DNA from: Jejuia pallidilutea
GTDB taxonomy: Bacteria > Bacteroidota > Bacteroidia > Flavobacteriales > Flavobacteriaceae
Assembly (NCBI RefSeq): GCF_002973595.1
Contig: NZ_PVEO01000006.1
Span: 203,663-267,662 of the forward strand
Reading direction: 5' to 3'
DNA: 64,000 nucleotides
Under the pieces are notes generated by a model. That model saw only the letters and a program-made list of their open reading frames with translations. It did no database searches and was not told the origin of the DNA. This document shows, piece after piece, positions 19,801-28,640 of the stretch. The first letter of the stretch is position 1. Each line of letters opens with the position of its first letter. A program made the translations under genes and the position numbers.

Positions 19801-20391
19801 ATGGAAAATCTATTTTTAAAAAAAGTAAAAGAATCAGTAAAACATTGGTACTTAGTACTTATTGTTGGAATACTATTAATTAGCACAGGAATTTGGACAT
19901 TTACGCACCCTAAAGAGTCTTATGTGGCCTTAGGCTTCATTTTTAGCATTTCTTTTCTATGTACTGGAATATTGGAACTACTCTTTGCTTTTTTAAACCG
20001 TAATGAAATTGAAAATTGGATATGGATTTTAATATTAGGTGCTTTAAACACTCTGGTAGGATTTATGCTAATTTCTAATACAGCAATTTCAATATTAGGT
20101 TTATCGCTATATGTTGGTTTTGTAATAATGTTCCGTTCATTATGGGCCGTTGCTACATCTATAGATTTAAAGAACTACGGTGTAAAAGGATGGGTAAATT
20201 TAATGCTCGTAGGTGTTTTAGGAGTTGTATTTTCGTTTATACTAATTAGAAATCCCGCTTTAGCAGGTATGACACTTGTTTTTTGGACTGGTATTGCCTT
20301 TTTGCTTAGTGGTATTTTTAATACATATCTAGCTTTTAAAATGAAAAATTTACACAATAAATGGGATAGCATTTCCTTTAAAAACGAATAA
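19801..20391 (+). CDS. HdeD-family (DUF308) membrane protein
   Basis: About 196 residues from ATG 19801 (an in-frame ATG at 19792 would add MVI). Six hydrophobic helices come in pairs with small polar turns (GIWTFTHPKESYVALGFIFS, GALNTLVGFMLISNTAISIL, GVLGVVFSFILIRNPALAGM), the repeat pattern of DUF308/HdeD acid-resistance membrane proteins. The family's biochemical function is poorly known; E. coli HdeD protects at high cell density under acid. It precedes the cardiolipin synthase gene by 84 bases and may act in the same envelope context. Confidence 0.82.
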   Translation: MENLFLKKVKESVKHWYLVLIVGILLISTGIWTFTHPKESYVALGFIFSISFLCTGILELLFAFLNRNEIENWIWILILGALNTLVGFMLISNTAISILGLSLYVGFVIMFRSLWAVATSIDLKNYGVKGWVNLMLVGVLGVVFSFILIRNPALAGMTLVFWTGIAFLLSGIFNTYLAFKMKNLHNKWDSISFKNE

Positions 20392-20475
20392 ATACAGTAG
20401 TATAACTAACCATTTTAAATATATATTAATTTATACAACACACTAAGTACTATTATCATTTAAGCTTTCGTCATT

Positions 20476-21912
20476 TTGATACAATACATCCTAATAATTT
20501 ACGCTATAATATTGATAATTGTTTGTGCCAAAATTATTATTAATACAACTACGCCAAGTAAAGGTCTTGCATATTTATTACTAGTAATCTCTTTTCCTGT
20601 TGTAGGTATAATTATATATTTAAGTATAGGGCTGAATTACAGAAAAAGAAAATTATATCAAAAAAAGATTGATATAGATGAAAAAGCATTCCCCGAAATT
20701 GAAGAGAAAAGACAATTATACTCTAAAGAAATTTTATTAAAATACAAGGATAAATTAAACAGCTTTCTTCCTTTAATAACTGCTTTAAAAGAAAAAAGTA
20801 TTATATCTGATAATAATAACGTACAATTACTTATTAATGGTGAACAAAAATTCCCATCAGTTATCGATAGTCTTAAAAAAGCCAAACACCATATTCACAT
20901 ACAATATTATATTTATGAAAATGATGAGATTGGTAATCAAATAGCCGATATACTTATTGCCAAGGTAAAAGAAGGAGTTAAAGTAAAGTTTATTTATGAT
21001 GATTTTGGAAGTAAAAGTATACGCAACAAATTTACAGCTAGACTTAAGAAAGCAGGTGTAGAAGCGTATCCTTTTTACAAAATTAATTTCATTCAGTTTG
21101 CTAATAGAATTAATTATCGCAATCATAGAAAAATAATTGTAATAGACGGTATAGTAGGATATGTAGGAGGCATTAACGTTTCTGACAAATACATTAATAC
21201 CCAACAACATAAATTATTTTGGAGAGATACGCACATAAAAATAGTAGGAACATCGGTATTAAATTTACAATTCACTTTTTTAACAGATTGGAACTTTTGT
21301 TCTAAGCAGAACATTGGATTTTCTAATGAATATTTTCCAATTACCAAGGAAAAAAACTATGGAAACCAATTAGTGCAAGTCATAGCTAGTGGTCCAGATT
21401 CTGATTATCCAAGCATTTTGTATTCTCTTATTCAAACCATATTATTAGCTAAAAAAGAACTATTAATTACAACTCCATATCTAATACCCAATAGTTCTTT
21501 TATTGATGCATTAAAAATTGCTGCATTAAGCGGTGTTAATATAAAATTGTTACTACCTGGTGTTTCAGATTCATTTATTGTAAATACAACTTCACAATCA
21601 TTTTATCAAGAATTATTAGAGGCTGGCGTTAAAATATTTAAGTACAATAAAGGATTTGTACATGCAAAAACTTTAGTTTGTGATGAGGAAATTTTAGTTG
21701 TAGGAACCGCAAATTTAGATATTAGAAGTTTTGAACTTAATTTTGAGATTAATGCGATTACCTATGATGCAAAAACCGCAAAACAATTAGCAAACCAATT
21801 TAATGAGGATTTAAAAGAATCGGAACAAATTAAACTATCAACATGGAACAAAAGGCCTGTATATATTAAATTTACAGAAAAAGTATTACGTTTATTTTCT
21901 TCATTAATGTAA
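20476..21912 (+). CDS. cls: Cardiolipin synthase
   Basis: 478-residue phospholipase-D-superfamily enzyme that condenses two phosphatidylglycerols to cardiolipin. It has two N-terminal membrane helices (PLDc_N domain) and two HKD motifs: NHRKIIVIDGIVGYVGG (His at about 217) and HAKTLVCDEEILVVGTANLD (about 396). Length and layout are typical of ClsA. Translation must start at TTG 20476, since no ATG is available before the first helix. It converges with the fasciclin gene, with a terminator between. Confidence 0.93.
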   Translation: MIQYILIIYAIILIIVCAKIIINTTTPSKGLAYLLLVISFPVVGIIIYLSIGLNYRKRKLYQKKIDIDEKAFPEIEEKRQLYSKEILLKYKDKLNSFLPLITALKEKSIISDNNNVQLLINGEQKFPSVIDSLKKAKHHIHIQYYIYENDEIGNQIADILIAKVKEGVKVKFIYDDFGSKSIRNKFTARLKKAGVEAYPFYKINFIQFANRINYRNHRKIIVIDGIVGYVGGINVSDKYINTQQHKLFWRDTHIKIVGTSVLNLQFTFLTDWNFCSKQNIGFSNEYFPITKEKNYGNQLVQVIASGPDSDYPSILYSLIQTILLAKKELLITTPYLIPNSSFIDALKIAALSGVNIKLLLPGVSDSFIVNTTSQSFYQELLEAGVKIFKYNKGFVHAKTLVCDEEILVVGTANLDIRSFELNFEINAITYDAKTAKQLANQFNEDLKESEQIKLSTWNKRPVYIKFTEKVLRLFSSLM

Positions 21913-21942
21913 TAATACTAAAATAACTTACTTAAATTAATT

Positions 21943-21973
21943 GGTAAAAAAAACGCCCTATTTACATAGAGCG
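21943..21973 (-). terminator. Terminator of the fasciclin gene
   Basis: Read on the - strand, CGCTCTAT pairs with ATAGGGCG (one mismatch, four-base loop) and is followed by eight T. It lies 30 bases past the fasciclin stop codon; the + side also ends cls transcription, less strongly. Confidence 0.7.
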
Positions 21974-22002
21974 CCTTCCTTTTCATAGCAGTTTTTCCCT
22001 AA

Positions 22003-22515
22003 TTATTTAGGCATCACTACCGAATTAATTACATGAATAACACCATTACTTCCCATTACATCAGTCATTATTATTTCACTGTAATTACCATTTTGGTCTT
22101 TCAACCATATTTTGCCATCTTTTTGCTGTACGGTTAGCTCCTGTCCGTTTAAAGTTTTTAGCGTTACCATACCTTTATTTTTATCTAAGGCAGCAACTAC
22201 TGCCTCTGCATCTAGTTTTCCAGATACTACGTGGTATGTTAGTATATTGGTTAACGCCTTTTTATTTTCTGGTTTTAATAAGGAGTTTAAAGTATCGGCA
22301 TCAATTTTTCCGAAAGCACTATTATTTGGTGCAAATACTGTAAATGGCCCATCTCCTTGTAAAGCGCCAACTAAATCTGCAGCTTTTAATGCTGCTACTA
22401 GTGTTGAGAAATCTTCGTTTCCAACGGCAACATCAACAATTGTTTTTTGGGCTGAAACCATTTGGCTTGCAGTTAAAGCTACTACTGTGGTTAAGATAAA
22501 TACAAACTTTTTCAT
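22003..22515 (-). CDS. Secreted fasciclin (FAS1) domain protein
   Basis: 170 residues. A signal peptide (MKKFVFILTTVVALTASQMVSA) is followed by one FAS1 domain: TIVDVAVGNEDFSTLVAALK, FTVFAPNNSAFGKI, LTNILTYHVVSGKL and the closing NGVIHVINSVVMP. FAS1 proteins are extracytoplasmic adhesion or ligand-binding modules. It is transcribed away from an ECF sigma/anti-sigma pair whose anti-sigma has an RskA-like domain. That arrangement recalls the mycobacterial SigK/RskA system, which controls the FAS1 antigens MPT70 and MPT83. Control by this sigma is therefore plausible but not shown. Confidence 0.92.
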   Translation of the reverse strand: MKKFVFILTTVVALTASQMVSAQKTIVDVAVGNEDFSTLVAALKAADLVGALQGDGPFTVFAPNNSAFGKIDADTLNSLLKPENKKALTNILTYHVVSGKLDAEAVVAALDKNKGMVTLKTLNGQELTVQQKDGKIWLKDQNGNYSEIIMTDVMGSNGVIHVINSVVMPK

Positions 22516-22546
22516 AATAATTCTATTTTTTTGGTTAAACTAAATG

Positions 22547-22572
22547 GCACTTTTTTTCGTTTTTCAAAGTGC
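22547..22572. promoter_or_regulatory. Inverted repeat between fasciclin and sigma genes
   Basis: GCACTTT (22547-22553) and AAAGTGC (22566-22572) are perfect inverted halves separated by 12 T-rich bases. The element lies in the 131-base divergent promoter region, so it could be an operator shared by both genes. It has no terminator-like T run on the proper side of either gene. Confidence 0.45.
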
Positions 22573-22646
22573 TTTCATTTATATTTACACAGGTTTGTTT
22601 GCTATGGATGAACCATACCGTTTTTTTTGGGAAATCTTTAACATTT

Positions 22647-23204
22647 ATGCGCGACAATAAGGCACTCATTTATAATCTAAAAAATAAGGATGAAGCTGCC
22701 CTATCCCAACTTTATGATGCATATGCACCTGCAATTTATGGTGTTATCCTTAGAATTTGTAAAGACGAACAAGAAGCACAAAATTTACTACAGGATACAT
22801 TTTTAACTATTTGGGATAAATCGCACCAGTACAACCCAGATAAAGGCAGGTTTTATACTTGGGCCTATAGAATTGCCAAAAATAAAACATTAAATTTTTT
22901 GCGCTCTAAAAAAACACTCATCCAAACCGAAGATTTAAGTGTATATAAGGATAGAGAAGACACAGTTATAACAGATACCAAGTATTTGCAACTTAAAGGA
23001 TGCTTAAAACAACTAGAACCGCATCACCAAAAAGCTTTAGAACTTGTTTATTTTAATGGTTTAACACATCGAGAAGCACACAAGGAAATGAATGTGCCAC
23101 TGGGAACATTTAAATCTTACATAAAACAAGCCTTAAAAAAATTAAAGCTAAATTATGATAAAGCACTTGTATGGTTATCTATTTTAATTGAAGTAATACG
23201 ATGA
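22647..23204 (+). CDS. ECF-type RNA polymerase sigma factor
   Basis: 185 residues from ATG 22647 (MRDNKALIYNLKNKDEAAL). The frame stays open 26 codons further upstream, but that part is hydrophobic, unlike any sigma N-terminus. Region 2 is present (AIYGVILRICKDEQEAQNLL, then QDTFLTIWDK) and region 4 (HREAHKEMNVPLGTFKSYIK). The sequence resembles the SigK-like group that pairs with RskA-type anti-sigma factors. Its stop overlaps the start of the anti-sigma gene by four bases (ATGA), which suggests translational coupling. Likely regulated by that membrane anti-sigma. Confidence 0.93.
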   Translation: MRDNKALIYNLKNKDEAALSQLYDAYAPAIYGVILRICKDEQEAQNLLQDTFLTIWDKSHQYNPDKGRFYTWAYRIAKNKTLNFLRSKKTLIQTEDLSVYKDREDTVITDTKYLQLKGCLKQLEPHHQKALELVYFNGLTHREAHKEMNVPLGTFKSYIKQALKKLKLNYDKALVWLSILIEVIR

Positions 23205-23974
23205 TGAATAAGGCCTACATACTAGAAAACGGAATAATAGAGCTATATCTATTAGGCGAACTTGGTGCCCAAGAAGAGTTGGCTTTAGAACGTTTATTGG
23301 CTAAAGATGATGATTTAAAAGTACATTTTAAGAGTATTGAATCTAATTTTGAAGCTATGGCTTTAGACAATGCCATAGCACCACCTAAGATTGTAAAAGC
23401 GCATGTATTAAATAGTATAAGAAGCACTAATAATGTAATGCCTTTGCCAACTGCCCCTCCTTTAAAACGTTACTTGGGTATTGTGGCTAGTATTGCAGCT
23501 ATACTAATTGTAGGCAGCATTTGGATGTATTCTCAACTAAACGAAACAAAACAGCAGTTAAAAATTGCCAAGGATACTAACGATTTGCTTTTAAAAGATA
23601 TAATAGATTTACAAGAAAACTTAAAAAGTGCCACAACTTGGTTAGATGTGCTAAATTCGCCTAATACTAAGCAATATATATTAAAAGGCAATACATTATC
23701 GCCTAGTGCACGGGTAGTAAGTTATGTAAACCACGAATACAAAAAGGTAATTATAAATACTGTAGATTTACCCAAACTAGATGAAGCGCACGATTACCAA
23801 ATGTGGGCAGATGTTGATGGCGAGATGATAGATATGGGAGTAATTAACAAAAATTCGCAATTAGTAGCAATGAATTATATTGAAGATGCAGCATCTTTAA
23901 ACATTACCATAGAACCTTCAGGAGGAAGCGACCACCCTACAGTATCCCGACTCATTACCAATATTTACTTATAG
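23201..23974 (+). CDS. RskA-like membrane anti-sigma factor
   Basis: 257 residues. The cytosolic N-terminus (ILENGIIELYLLGELGAQEE) matches the zinc-less anti-sigma domain of RskA proteins. One membrane helix follows at about residues 89-107 (YLGIVASIAAILIVGSIWMY), then a periplasmic coiled segment, then the RskA C-terminal domain (YQMWADVDGEMIDMG, ITIEPSGGSDHPT). It should hold the sigma factor encoded just upstream until a periplasmic signal triggers release. A second ATG at 23204 is possible. The gene overlaps the sigma gene by four bases. Confidence 0.9.
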   Translation: MMNKAYILENGIIELYLLGELGAQEELALERLLAKDDDLKVHFKSIESNFEAMALDNAIAPPKIVKAHVLNSIRSTNNVMPLPTAPPLKRYLGIVASIAAILIVGSIWMYSQLNETKQQLKIAKDTNDLLLKDIIDLQENLKSATTWLDVLNSPNTKQYILKGNTLSPSARVVSYVNHEYKKVIINTVDLPKLDEAHDYQMWADVDGEMIDMGVINKNSQLVAMNYIEDAASLNITIEPSGGSDHPTVSRLITNIYL

Positions 23975-23999
23975 GTGATGTTAAAAGAGCAGTCACTAT

Positions 24000-24905
24000 T
24001 TATCCAAACAAATCTTCTAGGGCAGGCTCTAAGTGATGAAACTCAAACTTAAAATTTTTACTTTCTATTTTTTTAGAACTTACGCGCTGACTTTCAAATA
24101 ATATAATATGCATTTCACCTAAAACTAATTTCATAATAAATTTAGGAATATTAGGTAAAAACAAAGGTTTCCTTAATACTTTAGCAACTGTTTTTGTAAG
24201 TTCGTTATTAGTTAAAGGATTTGGTGCAACACCGTTGTAAACACCATCTAACCTGTTTTCTAAAACATACAGGAAGGCTTTTGCCAAATCATCTATATGA
24301 ATCCACGATTGCCATTGCTTACCACTACCAAAAGCAGCACCAACACCAAACTTTATGGGTTTTGCTATTTCTTTAAGGGCACCACCTTTGGCCGATAATA
24401 CCAAACCTATTCTAACTTTAGATACAGCAATATTTAGTTTAGAAAAACCATCTACCGCTTGTTCCCAAGCTTGTACAACCTTGCCCAAAAAAGAATCGCT
24501 TACAACCTTATGCGTTTGGTCGTAATAATTAGTTAAGGAATCTGGATAAATGCCAATGGCACTTGCAGATACAACATGTTTAATGGTATGAGACTCGCCT
24601 TTTAAAGAATCTATAAGGAGTTGTGTACTTTCTACCCTACTGCTAATTATTTCTTTTTTATAGCTATCCGTCCAACGTTTAGATATAGATGCGCCAGCTA
24701 AATGTATTATGCCTTCAACATTTTTAAAACAATCTGTATCTATTTCACGAGTATCGGTATTCCAATAAAAACCTTTATAATTATCGTCTGTAGATATTTT
24801 AGACTTTCGTGTTGTTAAGTAATTAACCTTTATATTTTTTGCATGACAGAGCTTCACAATTTCCTGTCCAACCAATCCCGTAGCTCCTGTAATTAATATG
24901 CGCAT
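24000..24905 (-). CDS. TIGR01777-family NAD(P)-dependent epimerase/oxidoreductase
   Basis: 301-residue extended short-chain dehydrogenase-like protein. The N-terminal Rossmann motif is ITGATGLVGQEIV and a sugar-nucleotide-epimerase-like GIIHLAGASISKRWT follows, both typical of TIGR01777 (YfcH group). SWIHIDDLAKAFLYVLEN and GVYNGVAPNPLTNNEL are further hallmarks. The reaction is unknown for the family; members are often linked to cell division or envelope upkeep by context only. It converges with the anti-sigma gene, 25 bases away. Confidence 0.88.
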   Translation of the reverse strand: MRILITGATGLVGQEIVKLCHAKNIKVNYLTTRKSKISTDDNYKGFYWNTDTREIDTDCFKNVEGIIHLAGASISKRWTDSYKKEIISSRVESTQLLIDSLKGESHTIKHVVSASAIGIYPDSLTNYYDQTHKVVSDSFLGKVVQAWEQAVDGFSKLNIAVSKVRIGLVLSAKGGALKEIAKPIKFGVGAAFGSGKQWQSWIHIDDLAKAFLYVLENRLDGVYNGVAPNPLTNNELTKTVAKVLRKPLFLPNIPKFIMKLVLGEMHIILFESQRVSSKKIESKNFKFEFHHLEPALEDLFG

Positions 24906-25096
24906 TATCTTTTTTATGTAAAATTACGAAAGGTAATGGCTTCAACTAAAAGTTTAAGTAAGGTTTAACAATATTGCGTGCAACTATAAACCCTAGTAAA
25001 TTGTAATTAGTCTTAAATATAATTGAATGTTACTCATAACAACAGCGCACTTATCTAAAAAAAGAGATGGATTAAAATATAAATCAACAGCTAGAA

Positions 25097-25906
25097 TTAA
25101 TTTACTAATTTTTGAAAAATTTTATAGATTTTTTGTGATACTAAATGAAATAGAATACTAGGTTTTTTTATCAAGTAAAACTTATCATTGAAGATTATAG
25201 GTTTAACTGTTGCGCTATGAGTTAGATTAAGTTGTGGTAGATAATTATTAATCCGTTGTGTTTGAAAGGGATCTTTCCCATAACGCCTCGCGTACCAGGT
25301 ATGACATAATAAAGTTTTGTTGTTAAATAAAACTTCATTTGCAATAGCATCATCCTTCATTTTTACATCTAAAAAAAGAAATTTTTTATTGTTTCTCCGC
25401 AGCCATAAATAGAAACAGTAATATGGTTCAAACAAACTATCAGTGTTAAAAGTATATGGCAAGCTACCAAAATCATTAAATTCGTTTGGTTTGGTATATT
25501 GGTTACTGAGTATCGCTTTTTTATCCCAAATGTCTAAAACAGTTTTTATGTTCAACACTGAAAAAAAAGTATTAATTACGTTAGGATTATGTTTTCTATG
25601 CGCTATCACTCCTCCATCCCTAACTCCAGCAACCGTATAGTTTTCATCATTCATTTTTTCTACTATTGAGAACGCTTGTTCTGGGTTGTAAAAAATAACA
25701 TCTTCATCGGCCATAATTAACCATTCAATACCCAAGTTCTTAAATTTTGAAACCATATAAATTATACTATCTATACCATACATTCTGTTTCTCCCATCTA
25801 TAATATACTTTTGAATTCCCTCAGGAAAAAGTTGCGATGTCTTTTCATAGAGTTCAAAATTAATAACTGTAGAAAGTATAGCTATTTTCGATTTTGGTAT
25901 GTTCAT
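25097..25906 (-). CDS. Possible GT-A-type glycosyltransferase
   Basis: 269 residues, no signal peptide. The segment WLIMADEDVIFYNPEQAF has an acidic D-E-D cluster where GT-A glycosyltransferases keep their metal-binding DXD, preceded by a Rossmann-like N-terminus (KIAILSTVINFELYEKTSQL). The region VAGVRDGGVIAHRKHNPNVI and a conserved-looking LLCHTWYARRYGKDPF also fit a nucleotide-sugar enzyme. I cannot assign a family. It starts 27 bases after the mnmD stop on the same strand and may share its transcript. Upstream and downstream genes are housekeeping, so there is no polysaccharide cluster to support the call. Its composition is AT-rich compared with its neighbours. Confidence 0.5.
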   Translation of the reverse strand: MNIPKSKIAILSTVINFELYEKTSQLFPEGIQKYIIDGRNRMYGIDSIIYMVSKFKNLGIEWLIMADEDVIFYNPEQAFSIVEKMNDENYTVAGVRDGGVIAHRKHNPNVINTFFSVLNIKTVLDIWDKKAILSNQYTKPNEFNDFGSLPYTFNTDSLFEPYYCFYLWLRRNNKKFLFLDVKMKDDAIANEVLFNNKTLLCHTWYARRYGKDPFQTQRINNYLPQLNLTHSATVKPIIFNDKFYLIKKPSILFHLVSQKIYKIFQKLVN

Positions 25907-25933
25907 TCTAAAATTCTGATTAAAAAAAGGGAA

Positions 25934-26620
25934 CTAAAGTTTTATTGCCTGTAACATTTCACGTTTTCCGGGAGGCCCAGGCAATTTTTTTACCGTAAAG
26001 CCTACCGCTTGCATAGCACGACGCACACTACCTTTAGCAGAATAGGTTACCAATATGCCATTTTGTGCTAATGCATTAAACATTTTTTTAAAGATAGTTT
26101 CTGTCCATAATTCTGGTTGTACTCTTGCACCAAAGGCATCAAAATAAATAATATTAAAGCTGTTTTTAGCATTAATATCATCAAACGTTTTTTGTTGTTT
26201 GGTAATCGAAAACGTTTCGTTTATACTATGCGACGTATTCCAGCTTGTGGTATGCAATTTTAAAAATACATCAGCTTTATCTTCAGCATTCAAAGCAAAA
26301 GGGTAATTTAAAAGCTGTATTTCGGCTAAGGTAACAGGATATGCTTCTACACCCACGTAGTTTATTTTTAGTTTTAATTTTTCAGCTTCTAAGTAAGTAA
26401 TAAAAGCATTTAAACCTGTGCCAAAACCAACTTCTAAAATAGATATTGTGTTTTTAGGCTTTAATGCTAGTTTTTGATCATAAAAATAATGTAAGCCATG
26501 TTTTATAAATACATGGTAGGCTTCTTGAATAGCACCGTGTTTAGAGTGATATTGTTCATTCCAATCTGGCAAATGTATGGTAGAAGAGCCATCTGCGGTA
26601 GTTATAATTTCGCGTTTCAT
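25934..26620 (-). CDS. mnmD: tRNA 5-methylaminomethyl-2-thiouridine methyltransferase
   Basis: 228 residues, the stand-alone SAM-dependent MnmD half of what in E. coli is the fused MnmC. MKREIITTADGSSTIHLPDW with HSKHGAIQEAYHVFIKHGL and the SAM loop EVGFGTGLNAFI are diagnostic, and IIYFDAFGARVQPELWT carries the methyltransferase core. It finishes the mnm5s2U modification at wobble position 34 of tRNAs for Lys, Glu and Gln. The FAD domain (MnmC1) is absent, as in other Bacteroidota. Confidence 0.92.
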   Translation of the reverse strand: MKREIITTADGSSTIHLPDWNEQYHSKHGAIQEAYHVFIKHGLHYFYDQKLALKPKNTISILEVGFGTGLNAFITYLEAEKLKLKINYVGVEAYPVTLAEIQLLNYPFALNAEDKADVFLKLHTTSWNTSHSINETFSITKQQKTFDDINAKNSFNIIYFDAFGARVQPELWTETIFKKMFNALAQNGILVTYSAKGSVRRAMQAVGFTVKKLPGPPGKREMLQAIKL

Positions 26621-26750
26621 TTATATGTGTGGCTTAATGCTTTTTGATAAGTTAATACTATGAAAATCAAACCTATTTAGTGATTTTTACAGATACGTAC
26701 CTTGAAATTTTAAGGCGTGTTTCACCCCGATAGCAATTGGGCAAGGAATG

Positions 26751-26780
26751 AAAGCTTACCTCGCATTAAGCGAGGTAAGC
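26751..26780 (-). terminator. Strong hairpin downstream of the DUF4920 gene
   Basis: GCTTACCTCGC and GCGAGGTAAGC form a perfect 11-bp stem with a five-base loop (26754-26780). On the - strand it is followed by TTTCATT, a weak T tract. It lies 22 bases past the DUF4920 stop, so it probably ends that transcript; a role as a processed repeat remnant is possible. Confidence 0.55.
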
Positions 26781-26801
26781 TAAAATAACTATTTTTAAAG
26801 T

Positions 26802-27305
26802 TTATTGGGCAACTAAAACGCCATCGGCCTCAAAAGAGTATGTACGTTTTGGCGATGTAATAGCGGCTATCTCTTCGGTAGATTTTCCTGCATCTTCCGC
26901 ATAATGGCGTTGTTCATCAACCGAAACTTCTTTTACATAAGCTTTTCCGTTTATTACAACTTCTTTTCCTGCAATATCCTTGGGTACAAAAAAGCCATAG
27001 TCTTTAAATTTTACCATTACTTCATTATCATTACCCAAATCTAAAGTCATCCAACACCCTTTTGCTTGACACACTTTTTTTACTTTGGCTTTCATTTTAG
27101 AATCTATACTATCGCCTTCCTTCATTGCGATATAATGTGCAGCCATAGATTTTGCAATTACAGCATCGTTCGGTACTATGTCCTTACCAAATTTTGCGTA
27201 GGCTATTTCTTGGTGCTGTACTGGCTCTGTATTAGTTTCGTTAGGTTTGTTTTTACATGAACTCAACATTAAAGCACAGATAAATAGAAGTATTATAGGT
27301 CTCAT
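26802..27305 (-). CDS. DUF4920 lipoprotein
   Basis: 167 residues with a lipoprotein signal (lipobox LSSC, Cys17). The mature domain matches DUF4920: KVCQAKGCWMTLDLGNDNEV, GYGFF-like DYGFFVPKDIAGKEVVINGK and VSVDEQRHYAEDAGKSTEEI. Members are periplasmic or surface proteins of Bacteroidota, with a small OB-like fold and two conserved cysteines (KVCQAKGCW), and no established function. It stands alone, divergent from ilvE. Confidence 0.88.
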   Translation of the reverse strand: MRPIILLFICALMLSSCKNKPNETNTEPVQHQEIAYAKFGKDIVPNDAVIAKSMAAHYIAMKEGDSIDSKMKAKVKKVCQAKGCWMTLDLGNDNEVMVKFKDYGFFVPKDIAGKEVVINGKAYVKEVSVDEQRHYAEDAGKSTEEIAAITSPKRTYSFEADGVLVAQ

Positions 27306-27370
27306 GGTATAAATAATTTAATTTTAAAAGCATTTGTGTAAATATACCGCTTTTTTGAAAATGAATTTTA

Positions 27371-27378
27371 TAAATTTG
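27371..27378 (+). promoter_or_regulatory. -7 box of the ilvE promoter
   Basis: TAAATTTG fits TAnnTTTG and lies 19 bases before the ilvE ATG; no convincing -33 box is seen at the expected distance. Confidence 0.45.
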
Positions 27379-27397
27379 TAAGCTAAAATAACGCTAT

Positions 27398-28462
27398 ATG
27401 AGTACTATAACCAACGATATTGAGATTATAAAAATCAAGGCTACTAAAATTAATGAGGTAGATTTTGATAATTTGAAGTTTGGAAGTGTGTTTTCTGACC
27501 ATATGCTAGTATGCGATTATAAAGATGGAAAATGGCATACCCCTAAGATTATGCCCTACCAACCTTTAACTTTAGATCCATCTTCAAAGATTTTTCATTA
27601 TGGGCAATCTGTTTTTGAAGGTATGAAGGCCTATAAAGATAAAGACAAAAATGTTTGGTTATTTAGACCAGAAGATAACTGTAAGCGCTTAAACATATCA
27701 TCTAAACGTATGGCAATTCCAGAAATACCGGAAGCGTACTTTATGGAAGGATTAATTGCCTTATTGCAGCTAGATAAAGATTGGATCCCTACAAAAGAAG
27801 GGAGTTCGTTGTATATTCGCCCGTTTGTTTTTGCATCGGGTAACGGATTTCATGCATCTCCTGCCGATGAATATAAATTCATTATTTGTACAGCACCTTC
27901 TGGCTCTTATTTTTCTGGTGAAGTAAAAGTACTTATAGAAGAAAAATATTCGCGTTCGGCAAATGGCGGTGTTGGTTTTGCTAAGGCTGGCGGTAATTAT
28001 GCGGGCCAATTTTACCCAACACAATTAGCAAAAGAAAAAGGTTACCAACAAGTAATTTGGACAGACGACAACAAACACGAGTACATTGAGGAAGCTGGAG
28101 CAATGAATATTTTTGTACGTATTGAAGACACTCTAGTTACAGCACCTACAAGCGATAGAATTTTAGATGGTATTACACGAAAAAGCATTATACAACTTGC
28201 TGAAAGCGAAAACATACCAGTAGAAGTTAGAAAACTAACCGTTACCGAAGTAGTTGAAGCTGCTAAAAACGGAACCTTAAAAGAAATGTTTGGTGCTGGT
28301 ACAGCTGCCGTTATATCCCCAATCTCTGGTTTTGGATATAAAGGTGAAGATTATGAATTACCCAAACTAGAAAACAGTTACGCCGACTATTTAAAAAAGC
28401 GTATTACAGATATACAAACCAATAAGGCTGAAGATCCTTTTGGATGGCGTTATAAGGTTTAA
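27398..28462 (+). CDS. ilvE: Branched-chain amino acid aminotransferase
   Basis: 354-residue class IV PLP aminotransferase (type II, eukaryotic-like BCAT). The PLP lysine lies in GFAKAGGNYAGQ (about residue 196), and the cofactor-loop motif EEAGAMNIFV and substrate-loop GAGTAAVISPISG are present. It interconverts leucine, isoleucine and valine with their 2-oxoacids. A complete terminator follows. The fused branched-chain-type E1 at 16.6 kb would act on the 2-oxoacid products, though the two genes are not linked. Confidence 0.95.
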   Translation: MSTITNDIEIIKIKATKINEVDFDNLKFGSVFSDHMLVCDYKDGKWHTPKIMPYQPLTLDPSSKIFHYGQSVFEGMKAYKDKDKNVWLFRPEDNCKRLNISSKRMAIPEIPEAYFMEGLIALLQLDKDWIPTKEGSSLYIRPFVFASGNGFHASPADEYKFIICTAPSGSYFSGEVKVLIEEKYSRSANGGVGFAKAGGNYAGQFYPTQLAKEKGYQQVIWTDDNKHEYIEEAGAMNIFVRIEDTLVTAPTSDRILDGITRKSIIQLAESENIPVEVRKLTVTEVVEAAKNGTLKEMFGAGTAAVISPISGFGYKGEDYELPKLENSYADYLKKRITDIQTNKAEDPFGWRYKV

Positions 28463-28473
28463 AAAGAATTTAC

Positions 28474-28505
28474 TCACCTATCCTCTCCCAAAAGGAGAGC
28501 GATAC
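28474..28505 (+). repeat. Short interspersed repeat (CCTCTCC...GGAGAG type)
   Basis: CTCACCTATCCTCTCCC and AAAAGGAGAGCGA together resemble the widespread bacterial element that translates as TPALPKRE. Two related copies lie inside icmF at 54341 and 54480. It sits between the ilvE stop and the ilvE terminator. Confidence 0.5.
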
Positions 28506-28519
28506 TTTTATGAATATAT

Positions 28520-28546
28520 AAAAAGGAGCTAGATGCTCCTTTTTTA
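28520..28546 (+). terminator. ilvE terminator
   Basis: AAAAGGAGC and GCTCCTTTT form a 9-bp stem with loop TAGAT, followed by a T run (28540-28545). Confidence 0.85.
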
Positions 28547-28640
28547 CTTTTTTAATATGCTTGGGACTACTTAAGTTTAAATTCTTTCTTGTTTAGGTGT
28601 TTTAATATTGAGAATCTTCTTTCTACTCTCAATTAACAAA

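Noticed and set aside
20857..21210. 117-residue frame on the - strand inside cls
   Set aside because: It lies fully within the clear cardiolipin synthase gene and encodes no recognisable motif.
28606..28620. AATATTGAGAATC resembling the palindrome before the OmpA-type gene
   Set aside because: Only one arm is well conserved and it lies downstream of a convergent gene pair.
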